Source: Pseudomonas sp. RIT623
GTDB taxonomy: Bacteria > Pseudomonadota > Gammaproteobacteria > Pseudomonadales > Pseudomonadaceae
DNA length: 64,000 bases
Assembly: GCF_004519305.1 (NCBI RefSeq)
Contig: NZ_SOZA01000022.1
Location: 1 to 64,000 of the forward strand
Direction: 5' to 3'
The notes under the pieces are model-generated. The model was given only the letters and a program-made list of their open reading frames with translations. It had not been told where the DNA came from and made no database searches. The stretch's first letter is position 1; each line of letters starts with the position of its first letter. Below, piece after piece: positions 1-6,789 of the stretch. A program made the translations under genes and the position numbers.

Positions 1-152
1 AGGATTCGTCCGGTTTGATCGGCGATCAAGTGCCGGCCGGTTCGAATGTGAGCAGCGTTACAAGCGTTACGCGTATAGAGCGGGCTTGTCCGCCAAACCA
101 AACATCCCGCGCAAACCGTCCCTCGGTAGCCGTGGGAACCGGCTTGCCGGCA

Positions 153-179
153 GCCGGTGCCTTGGCTTCTGGCACCGGC
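153..179. repeat. inverted repeat downstream of DUF3077 gene
   Basis: GCCGGTGCC and GGCACCGGC form a 9 bp perfect stem around a 9 nt loop, just after the 3' end of the minus-strand gene that stops at 196. Another REP-like GCCGG palindrome adjoins it. It may terminate that gene, but there is no clear U tract. Confidence 0.4.
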
Positions 180-195
180 CGATCAGCCTTTTTGC

Positions 196-465
196 CTAGC
201 GGCTCATTCCCAACTCCGCATCGTCCATCAATGCCTTGGCCAGCGCGCTCAGGTAGTACGACGCCCAGAGCAGTTGGGGCTTTTCCTCCATGATGCCGGC
301 GATGGTCAGGTCGCGTACGCAGCCCATTAATTCCGAAGCCTGGTCTCGCGCATGCTGGCAAGGGATGCCGGGTTCGATGCAGAACAGCGGGTCGGTCTGG
401 CCTTCGCCCTGGTAGAACTTGGTCTTGCCCACAGTGGTGTGGGGCGGGGTGATAGCTGTGGTCAT
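196..465 (-). CDS. DUF3077 domain protein
   Basis: Small cytoplasmic protein of 89 residues with no known function. The core contains FCIEPGIPCQHARDQASELM and a C-terminal helix ending ALMDDAELG, which I recognise as the DUF3077 family common in Pseudomonas. The start at 465 is chosen because GGGAG lies about 8 nt upstream; the reading frame stays open further upstream but runs into REP sequence. It follows the DUF6124-like gene (606-851) on the same strand with a REP pair between them, so the two probably form a module. A second, damaged copy of the same two-gene module lies at 28672-29040. No catalytic motif is visible. Confidence 0.8.
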   Translation of the reverse strand: MTTAITPPHTTVGKTKFYQGEGQTDPLFCIEPGIPCQHARDQASELMGCVRDLTIAGIMEEKPQLLWASYYLSALAKALMDDAELGMSR

Positions 466-507
466 TGTTGAATCTCCCTGAAGTGTTCCGCTGCCTGGTC
501 TTCCGCT

Positions 508-573
508 ATCGCGGGGCAAGCCCGCTCCCACGTCGGGACGCAACGTGGCGTGGGAGCGGGCTTGCCCCGCGAT
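508..573. repeat. REP inverted pair (BIME-like)
   Basis: Two 25 nt arms (508-532 and 549-573) are perfect reverse complements carrying the GCGGGGCAAGCCCGCTCCCA core, separated by 16 nt. This is the typical Pseudomonas REP doublet between genes. It sits between the DUF6124-like and DUF3077 genes and could attenuate read-through. Confidence 0.8.
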
Positions 574-605
574 GACGTCAGCTCAGGCGTCACGTGCCTT
601 GTGAT

Positions 606-851
606 TTAGTGCAATGGGCGCGACTGCGTGTTCTGCATCTGTACCTGGATCAATGCCGACTCCAGCAGCACGCGCAGTGCCTCCATCTCATGCATGGAAG
701 CCAGCATCAGAATCGAGGCGGGTGACTTGGGCTGCAGCAGAACAGCCTGATGCGCCACGCTCTGCGCGCACAGGGCGTGCTCGGTGGCCTGGATAAGGGT
801 GTCTTCGAGAGAGTGCTTGTTGTGGGGTGGGTCGGGGACGATCTTCAACAT
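606..851 (-). CDS. DUF6124-like small protein
   Basis: 81 residues, start chosen at 851 because GAGGAAAA precedes it at suitable spacing; the open frame extends to 1001 but without a ribosome site. The helical body (HALCAQSVAHQAVLL ... MHEMEALRVLLESALIQVQ) resembles the DUF6124 proteins that often accompany DUF3077 genes in Pseudomonas. Function unknown. The downstream partner is the DUF3077 gene at 196-465. A remnant of a paralogue keeping only the SALIQVQ...RTLH tail is present at 28966-29040. Family assignment is from memory of the sequence pattern, hence moderate confidence. Confidence 0.65.
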   Translation of the reverse strand: MLKIVPDPPHNKHSLEDTLIQATEHALCAQSVAHQAVLLQPKSPASILMLASMHEMEALRVLLESALIQVQMQNTQSRPLH

Positions 852-1473
852 CACGATTTTCCTCAATGATGCGGTCACCTGCCTGCTGTCAAACAGAAGG
901 GTGGCAGCTGTACGTGGGTTGACAGACCGGCGAAAATCGTAAAATTCCGGCGCACGCAAGCGTGCCCGCACGTACAGCCGCCATAAAGGCAAGCTATACA
1001 CGATTTTTCGTCACAGCCTGTCAAAGCTGTGTCGTTGATGTGCAACGACAGGCCGAGACTAGAGCGCCCATAGAGCAGCCGCAACGGAAAACAGGCGGCA
1101 GAAGTATGTTTGGGAAATGGACTACAAGGAAGGGAGAAAATCTGATTGTTGATGACATTCATCGACTCTTTTCTGGCCTGTTCGCTTTGTAGGAGAGCTT
1201 GACCCTTGGGGGCAGGCAACTGCTGGCTGTGCCTGTGCTTGCAGGTTTGAAGCGCATAGCAGAAAAACAAGTCTGTCCCCGTTTTCCTTCAAAAATTCTC
1301 GCGATCACCGATCAACGCGATCGGGGGCTAATCGCGCTCAGGGCCTGCCAGGCACACGTTAATGAGATCGCCAGGTAGCGAGAGGTTTTGTTCGTCGAGG
1401 TGGCCATCTTGTACGATGGATCGCCTCAAGGGCATCACCTTGGGATTAGGGATAATTAGAAAAGGTAGGGAAT
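852..1473. other. 622 bp without a supported gene
   Basis: Contains the leader of the minus-strand gene at 851 and of the plus-strand lipoprotein at 1474. Short open frames exist on both strands (for example 962-1192) but none has a ribosome site plus recognisable sequence. No repeat or RNA gene recognised. Confidence 0.5.
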
Positions 1474-2049
1474 GTGAAGAAGAAGCATCAACGTCCTGTT
1501 TTTTGGGCCTCTGCAGCCCTCTTGGCAACAGCGGCATTGGTCGGTTGCAATGACCAAGGCTACAAGGTCACTGGCGACAACAAGAAAGAGATCACTCAGT
1601 ATCAGGAGCAACGCGGGGACGCGATCGCCTACCTCCTGAAGACTACAGTCTACGTCGGTGAAATCCGAGGGCTGGCTGCTCTGCCAGTGGGCCCAGAGTT
1701 AGTTGCTAAGAGTAAAAAGATGTTGGCTCTCAAATCAGAGGGGGATGCATTCGGTATGCTCTCTCCGCTGTCCCAGTGTCGTGGTATAGGGTACAAAGCC
1801 CAAGAGTATTGGTTGACGGTGGCAGGAACTATACGCACGCAAACGCCAGAAGACGCTTTGAATGCATACGTGAAGGAAGCGCAGGGCTGTCAGGAGCAAA
1901 TTGACACGGCGCCGGCCGCAGTCACCTACATTGAAACCTCCCTCGGCAAGAATCCGCCAGTGGACGGCTGTTTGAAGGTGATTTCTTTGGGTGAGGAAGA
2001 GAAAGTACAAAATTGGAGTTGCCCTGCTCAGTTGCTTTCCAAACAGTAG
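1474..2049 (+). CDS. hypothetical lipoprotein
   Basis: 191 residues starting at a GTG, with AAAGGTAGGG just upstream as ribosome site. Basic N-terminus (MKKKHQRP), hydrophobic stretch FWASAALLATAALV, and a lipobox LVGC with the lipidated Cys at residue 25, so it should be a membrane-anchored lipoprotein. The mature part has five further Cys residues (in SQCRG, QGCQE, DGCLK and SCPAQ contexts) that could form disulfides in the periplasm. I do not recognise the family. It stands alone: the upstream genes are divergent and the downstream sequence is decayed prophage-like DNA, so it may be island cargo. Confidence 0.75.
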   Translation: MKKKHQRPVFWASAALLATAALVGCNDQGYKVTGDNKKEITQYQEQRGDAIAYLLKTTVYVGEIRGLAALPVGPELVAKSKKMLALKSEGDAFGMLSPLSQCRGIGYKAQEYWLTVAGTIRTQTPEDALNAYVKEAQGCQEQIDTAPAAVTYIETSLGKNPPVDGCLKVISLGEEEKVQNWSCPAQLLSKQ

Positions 2050-2312
2050 GAACGTTGCGTCGAGCCAGTGCTTTTACAGTGCTGGCTTGAAATCAACCTC
2101 CGATCCAGAATGCCCGCGGCGGGGGCCTTCGCTTCGTGGCCATCTCTGCTTGCTCGCTTGAGTAGCTTTCCAGCACTTCAAGTGTGTTGTTCTTCGCCGT
2201 AAAGAGGCGATCCGGCTGGTTGTGCCAACGTCCAGCCCGGCCCGGCGAGCCCGCAGCCCATTCCTGCAAGTCCAGCTGCGGCATCTCCCTTGCACGCAAA
2301 GCGAGCTAGCGC

Positions 2313-2549
2313 GTTGACTTCCCGTTCGAAGAGCGCGAGCGGTTGGCCGACTGCATGAGGTGCTGCAAAGGCCGGGGCATGGTCAGCATCAACGACTACC
2401 CAGACATTCGGCGCGTCTTCGACGGCTTCCACTTCGAGTCCCTTGACATTCGCTGTAGCAGCACCAACCAGCGGCAGTGAAAGGCCGAGGTGACTGGCGA
2501 GCTGGTGAGCATGAATTGGCAGTCTTCAGTACTGGAGCAACTTTTCTAG
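2313..2549 (+). pseudogene. Dam-type DNA adenine methylase, C-terminal remnant
   Basis: Translating from 2313 gives VDFPFEERERLADCMRCC, then GMVSINDYPDIRRVFDGF and SLDIRCSSTNQRQ, a stop (TGA 2478-2480), then KAEVTGELVSMNW and a final stop at 2547. This matches the C-terminal part of phage-type Dam/D12 class N6-adenine methyltransferases (family knowledge), where the position of the stop normally carries Gly, so a GGA to TGA change would explain it. An in-frame TAG at 2307 shows that the N-terminal catalytic DPPY half is gone. The lines 2050-2312 and 2550-2788 around it hold nothing I can name. Confidence 0.6.
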
Positions 2550-2788
2550 TTGTAGTAGGTGAAGCCATCGAACAACTTCAATGCAAAGAATAAGAAGCAA
2601 GTTGAAGGTCGACATACTTTCTCCAGGATGAGCTAAAGCGCTCAGCGGTTGTGTGAGATGGTTTTATCCTGCGTTGGTGGTGGATTTAATATGAGTTTTT
2701 GATTTCTTGTCAATGGTTATTTGTTTGGGGTAGTCGGTGGCTGCGGTATTGCCGCTAGCCGCATAGCTGTGCTTCGGGGGGCTATAAA

Positions 2789-2827
2789 GTTAAACGGTTA
2801 AACGGTTAAACGGTTAAACGGTTAAAC
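2789..2827. repeat. 8 bp tandem repeat, 4.9 copies
   Basis: GTTAAACG is repeated head to tail at 2789, 2797, 2805 and 2813, with a final partial copy at 2821. The array ends in CGGTTAAACCG, itself palindromic. The purpose is unknown; it lies in a non-coding AT-rich stretch of the decayed island. Confidence 0.9.
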
Positions 2828-2918
2828 CGTGCTTTTCGTTTGAAAATGGTCGGGAGGTGGGTTTGAATATTTCTTCAATTCTTTAGCTAAACGTGTCGCT
2901 AGTAGGTGGCGGTATCAT

Positions 2919-2937
2919 AATTTTAGCCGCTAAAATT
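2919..2937. repeat. 19 bp perfect palindrome
   Basis: AATTTTAGC-C-GCTAAAATT lies 28 bp past the 3' end of the SRAP remnant. It could be an operator or a terminator stem; there is no T run on either side to decide. Confidence 0.7.
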
Positions 2938-2965
2938 TCCTGTTCGAAGTTTGGCTGCGGTTCAT

Positions 2966-3449
2966 TCAGCTCGCAGGTATTATCAATTCAGGTCCTTGGT
3001 TACGGACACTGCCCACCTCCTTACGAACTGCATGCCACTTGAAATCACCGGCGGCTCGGCAACCGGTTCTTACTATCTCTTCTGCGCGCTCAATCGAGGT
3101 ACTTGGCGAGATCCACTCACAAGCAACGTCAGGCGCGAGCACAAGCGGTTTGCGGTCGTGTATATCGACAAGGCCTTGGTCAGCTGCTGCGGTGATGATC
3201 ACGAAACCATCGCGCTCATCTGGCCCGCTACCGGGGTGGACTTCAGCCAGCGTCGCGAAGAACAGCGGGGCCTCGTCCCTGCATGGATGTAGTAGGGTTG
3301 CTTGCGCTTCAGGTCCGCAGGATCGGGTATCCACTCGAACCAGCCATTAGCCGGCGCCAAGGCTCGGCCATTTAGCCAAAGCGACTTGAAGAACTTCCCC
3401 GTCATCACCGTCTCGGCCCGCGCATTGAGCGGGTCGGGCCGCTTCCCCT
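2966..3449 (-). pseudogene. SRAP/YedK-type SOS-associated peptidase, truncated and frameshifted
   Basis: Minus-strand translation gives AKGKRPDPLNARAETVMTGK followed by FFKSLWLNGRALAPANGWFE and RKQPYYIH. Near 3283 the frame shifts, and it continues as RDEAPLFFATLAEVH, then DGFVIITAAADQGLVDIHDR and finally VGSVRNQGPELI. These are the middle and C-terminal parts of SRAP (HMCES/YedK) proteins, which crosslink abasic sites through an N-terminal Cys2. The first roughly 80 residues, including Cys2, are missing because the sequence passes into umuD near 3447. With truncation and frameshift it should be non-functional. Confidence 0.85.
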
Positions 3450-3794
3450 TCGCCGGCGGCGGATCATCTGGAGCGCCATATTTCCCTGGACGAGCTGTTC
3501 GACCTGCGTGCCCCGCACGTGTACCTGGTCCAGGTGGAGGGTGACAGCATGCAGGGAGCTGGAATTTACTCGGGCGACCTTCTCATCGTAGACCGCAGTA
3601 CCGAAGCCGAGCATGGCGATATCGTGATTGCCGCGATCAACGCCGAGCCCGTCTGCAAGCGCCTGTACCGGCGCAATGGGGTGCTGATCCTGCAATCGGA
3701 GAATCCCGCCTACCCACCGCGGCACGTCATGGAAGGCGACGACCTGGTCATCTGGGGTGTGGTTCGCTACAGCGTGCGCGATCATGCCCAGTGA
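3441..3794 (+). pseudogene. umuD: UmuD-like SOS protease fragment (catalytic domain only)
   Basis: From 3441 the frame reads ASPSPAADHLERHISLDELF and continues to RYSVRDHAQ at 3794. It is the S24/LexA-type peptidase domain of UmuD with the Ser nucleophile (GDSMQGAGI) and the Lys (VCKRLYRR) both present. The N-terminal arm before the cleavage site is missing: an in-frame TGA lies at 3426 and no ATG/GTG/TTG occurs before the internal GTG at 3519. It overlaps the umuC start (3785), as in normal umuDC operons. The missing 5' part, including its LexA-controlled promoter, was lost at the junction with the SRAP remnant. Confidence 0.8.
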
Positions 3795-3922
3795 CCAGGT
3801 GTTCGCCCTGATCGATTGCAACTCGTTCTACGCGAGCTGCGAGCGCGTGTTCCGGCCGGATCTGGCCAAGACTCCCATCGTGGTACTGAGCAACAACGAT
3901 CTGAGGGGTGGTAACCGTTAGT
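3785..3922 (+). pseudogene. umuC: umuC 5' fragment (DNA polymerase V catalytic subunit), interrupted
   Basis: The first 39 codons encode the UmuC N-terminus (FALIDCNSFYASCERVF, with the first metal-binding Asp) up to VVLSNND. The frame then enters the mobile element and stops after RGGNR at 3920-3922. The rest of umuC resumes at 12418 with GCVIARSYDAK. Y-family polymerases need this N-terminal Asp plus the Asp-Glu of the downstream half (SIDECF), so neither half can be a working polymerase alone. Confidence 0.9.
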
Positions 3923-3927
3923 AAATC
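3901..3927. repeat. left terminal inverted repeat of the trio element
   Basis: CTGAGGGGTGGTAACCGTTA and the next 7 bases match the reverse complement of 12384-12410 at 16 of 27 positions, including CTGA, TAAC and GTTAG. TAACCGTTA (3912-3920) is itself a palindrome, a likely recombinase core site. Confidence 0.6.
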
Positions 3928-4017
3928 CTGTACAGTCCGCGCCTCCTTCTGAACCGTCTGGGACAGCCGTTTCCCGCCTCCTAGAGGGAACCATTAGCAC
4001 TGGCTTAAGGCAGCGGC

Positions 4018-5175
4018 ATGAGGCTCGTATTCGCTACAAAAGACCTAACCCTGGCAGGTAGATCCTTCGAAGGCTTTCCGTTGCTGATTGGGCCTGAGGG
4101 ATGGCCAGTTGAGCCAGCACAAACCTTTCTTTGGCAAGCACTCATTGAGTCAGGGGAGTCTCTGAGCGATCTGACGTGGGAAGCCTACGGACGCCGTCTA
4201 TTCGATTACTTCGCCTTCCTAGACGCCAATGGTTTGGCATGGAACGAAGAAAGCCCGGCCCATGGGCTCAGCGTTCTCTCCAGGTACAGGGATTGGTCTA
4301 GCGGAGAATTATCTCTTGATCCTGGCACAGTGAATAATCGCCTCGCTTTGGTAGTGAGGTTCTACCGATGGGCCAAACAGCGCGGCCTTATCACCATTCT
4401 TCCCTTTGGAGAGAAAAGGGTGAGAGCGGCCTCTCACCACGGACTCCTTTCGCACGTTGCGAGGCCAGGAGCCGAGAATACTAAAGTGTCGGTGATGGTG
4501 CGTGACCGTAAGCGACCGACAAAATTTTTGACCAAAGATCAGGTCAAGGTATGCCTTGCAGCAGATACTGACCCTAGTCACCAAATACTGTTCCATCTCA
4601 TGGTTCGTACTGGGCTTCGCTCCTGCGAGGTAAGGTCATTCCCCCTAAAGTACGTTTTCAATCCTAGATTAAAAAAGGGGCTGCGCGCTGGGCAGATGAT
4701 AAGCATTGCTCTTGATCCTTCTGACATGCATATCAAGTACGACCGCCCGAGAACCATTGATGTGCCTTGGTCGCTGATGGAGGACATGTGGTCTTATTCC
4801 CTTCATCAGCGTGCGATTCGTAAATCGCAAGGTGATGGATCTGTGACGGCGCTCTTGCTTACCAATGAAGGCAGACACTACTCCAAGGATTCTGTTGTGG
4901 ATGTCATGAAGTCTTATGAGCGTAAGTGCGGCTTCTATGTCCGTGCACATATGCTTCGCCACACCTATGGTACTTACACGCTGCTAGCTCTTCGGAAAAG
5001 TAAAGACTTTGAAGGGGAGCCGTTGCTGTACGTAAGAGACAGATTGGGCCATTCCGACGTCCAAACAACAATGATATACCTTCATCTAATCAATCAGCTT
5101 GAGGCTCAATCCGTCCTTGCGCATGAGGACGAGATTGACATGATGTTTATGGCTAGTTCTATGAGGCAGAACTGA
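4018..5175 (+). CDS. tyrosine recombinase 1 of the trio (TnpA-like)
   Basis: 385 residues, ATG start. The N-terminal SAM-like DNA-binding domain covers about residues 25-125 and the catalytic domain about 165-370. Catalytic signatures are complete: Arg in TGLRSCEVR, the HxxR box in HMLRHTYGTY, then LGHSDVQTTMIYLH with the Tyr nucleophile. It is the first of three consecutive recombinases and the closest in size to TnpA of Tn554 (about 360 residues). It probably carries out strand exchange at the element ends. Its stop at 5173-5175 sits beside the ribosome site of the next gene (GAGGTAG), so translation is likely coupled. It lacks the C-terminal cysteine cluster of the next two. Confidence 0.88.
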   Translation: MRLVFATKDLTLAGRSFEGFPLLIGPEGWPVEPAQTFLWQALIESGESLSDLTWEAYGRRLFDYFAFLDANGLAWNEESPAHGLSVLSRYRDWSSGELSLDPGTVNNRLALVVRFYRWAKQRGLITILPFGEKRVRAASHHGLLSHVARPGAENTKVSVMVRDRKRPTKFLTKDQVKVCLAADTDPSHQILFHLMVRTGLRSCEVRSFPLKYVFNPRLKKGLRAGQMISIALDPSDMHIKYDRPRTIDVPWSLMEDMWSYSLHQRAIRKSQGDGSVTALLLTNEGRHYSKDSVVDVMKSYERKCGFYVRAHMLRHTYGTYTLLALRKSKDFEGEPLLYVRDRLGHSDVQTTMIYLHLINQLEAQSVLAHEDEIDMMFMASSMRQN

Positions 5176-5291
5176 GGTAGTTACATTGGCAAGGCAAAAA
5201 ACTACACGGCATCGTTGAAGTCTGTCACAGAGGGATTCGAGGCTGTTGAAAACAATATCTGCATTGATCTTCCGAAAACCCTAGAAACCAT

Positions 5292-5301
5292 AAAAAACTA
5301 G
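5292..5301 (+). promoter_or_regulatory. candidate -1 frameshift site (A AAA AAC then TAG)
   Basis: A frame opening just after recombinase 1 with ATT at 5185 (GAGG ribosome site 7 nt upstream) encodes GKAKNYTASLKSVTEGFEAV and then NNICIDLPKTLETIKN, and stops at TAG 5299. The last two sense codons form the heptamer A AAA AAC in the correct phase for a -1 slip. A slip enters the frame of recombinase 2 (LDHEKYLGMGFDAW). A weak 5 bp stem (GGCAT/ATGCC) lies about 20 nt downstream. A plain one-base deletion in the nearby A run is the alternative. Confidence 0.45.
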
Positions 5302-5321
5302 ACCATGAAAAATACCTGGGC

Positions 5322-6767
5322 ATGGGTTTTGATGCCTGGGCAATTCAGAGTCTGCATGTAATAAGGATATTGCTTCACGGAGGAAATTTCTCTGTGGCGA
5401 CCTTGATAGGTTACTCTTCAAATGGGCTGCGGTATTTTTTAACGTTCTTGGCCGGTGGAACGGTCGAGCCACCTCCTGCTACACCTAATAATCTAACCAA
5501 GCGTCATTTGGAGCGTTTCGTCTCTTGGCTTAAACTGAAATATCCGAACGGATCGACAGCCAAGAACTACTACACTAGCTTCAAGTCGCTCGTGATTGTC
5601 ATGGCTGATTACGGTTTCGTAGAAGGCGATCTTGATGACCTGCTGCCACCAAACCCGTTTCCAAACAATGCTAAAGTCACCAAAGATGCAGACCCCCTAA
5701 CCATTGGGGAAATGCAAAGGCTGCTAGGTGCATTGAAGACCGATCTCGTCGCGATTCATAAAGGAACCTTTTTAGGTAATGGCGCCGAGGCGATGACAGT
5801 GATGTTAATAATTATCGCCGCAAGATCGGGCATCAATACTACGCCACTGCTAGAAATGAAAAGGGATGCTTTAAAGCCTCACCCATTTGTTCCTAGTCTG
5901 CGTTTGATTACTACGATAAAGCGACGGGGCAACGGTGCGCAGAGCAAAACGATACGCCAAACCAATCTGCTGGATGAGTACAGCGCTATACCACTAGATG
6001 GCGTTGCTGTCCTGAATAAAGCTCTTGAGATGAGTAAAACGCTTGTGCCGCTCGCATCGAAGGATATCTCCTCATGCGTATGGTTATACCGTTCTGGCCA
6101 GCCGGGCCGCTTTGACGAAATTGTAACTCTAACTCCAAGTGCAGTTTTTTCGTCGACCAGGAGTATTTGCGAACGACATGCGCTCCAAGATGATCAAGGA
6201 AATCGATTGAATGTCACCCTCAGCCGATTGAGAAAGACAATGGAAAGCCGTCTTTGGAAGCTAAGCGGAGGGAACATTCTCGAAGTTTCATCAGTCATGG
6301 GACATACACCACAGGTTGCAGATAACCACTATTTAAAGATCAGCGACGAAATCAAGGCTGAGGGAGCTATTTTTGTTGGTGAAGCCTTTCCTGACAAGCT
6401 ACGTGGAACCCACGTTACACCTACTCCTCCTGGAGGTTGCCAAGACAGCCTGTACGGCAATATGGCACCTAAGGATGGGATAAATCATTGCTCTGAATTC
6501 ATCCACTGCCTTGGGTGCCCTAGCTATGCCATCGTCGGGACACTTGAGGATTTGTATCGCCTATTCAGCTACCAGCAATTCCTCTATGCGGAGGTTGAAT
6601 ACTATCTGACGGATGAGTGGGAGGCATGGCGCAAGCGCCAGTTCAACTACATACAGCTAATAGATACATTTACTCTACAAAAATTTGATCCGGCTTTGGT
6701 TGCCCGAGCAAAGGTTAAGGCGGAAGTATCTCCGCATTTGTTTTGGGCAAAAAAATTGAGTTCATGA
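5322..6767 (+). CDS. tyrosine recombinase 2 of the trio
   Basis: 481 residues from the first ATG in this frame, but that ATG has no ribosome site. The real N-terminus probably comes from 5185-5298 by frameshifting, which would add about 45 residues. Catalytic region: Arg in ARSGINTTP, then LSRLRKTM where the usual HxxR His is Ser, then MGHTPQVADNHYLKI with His and Tyr. The C-terminal part has Cys residues spaced like a zinc site (GGCQD ... NHCSEFIHCLGC). Such extended recombinases occur as the middle member of recombinase-trio transposons. It acts with its two neighbours on the element ends. The Ser substitution suggests a modified or supporting catalytic role. Confidence 0.8.
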   Translation: MGFDAWAIQSLHVIRILLHGGNFSVATLIGYSSNGLRYFLTFLAGGTVEPPPATPNNLTKRHLERFVSWLKLKYPNGSTAKNYYTSFKSLVIVMADYGFVEGDLDDLLPPNPFPNNAKVTKDADPLTIGEMQRLLGALKTDLVAIHKGTFLGNGAEAMTVMLIIIAARSGINTTPLLEMKRDALKPHPFVPSLRLITTIKRRGNGAQSKTIRQTNLLDEYSAIPLDGVAVLNKALEMSKTLVPLASKDISSCVWLYRSGQPGRFDEIVTLTPSAVFSSTRSICERHALQDDQGNRLNVTLSRLRKTMESRLWKLSGGNILEVSSVMGHTPQVADNHYLKISDEIKAEGAIFVGEAFPDKLRGTHVTPTPPGGCQDSLYGNMAPKDGINHCSEFIHCLGCPSYAIVGTLEDLYRLFSYQQFLYAEVEYYLTDEWEAWRKRQFNYIQLIDTFTLQKFDPALVARAKVKAEVSPHLFWAKKLSS

Positions 6768-6789
6768 AAAAAAGAAGGGATGGCAGGGT

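Noticed and set aside
962..1192. 76-codon plus-strand frame
   Set aside because: No ribosome site, no motif, and composition unlike a folded protein.
2093..2432. Minus-strand frames opposite the methylase remnant
   Set aside because: One reads plausibly (NTLEVLESYSSEQAEMATK) but matches nothing I can name and overlaps the better-supported methylase remnant on the plus strand.
2789..2827. CRISPR-like array
   Set aside because: Units are 8 bp with no spacers; it is a simple tandem repeat and no cas genes occur.
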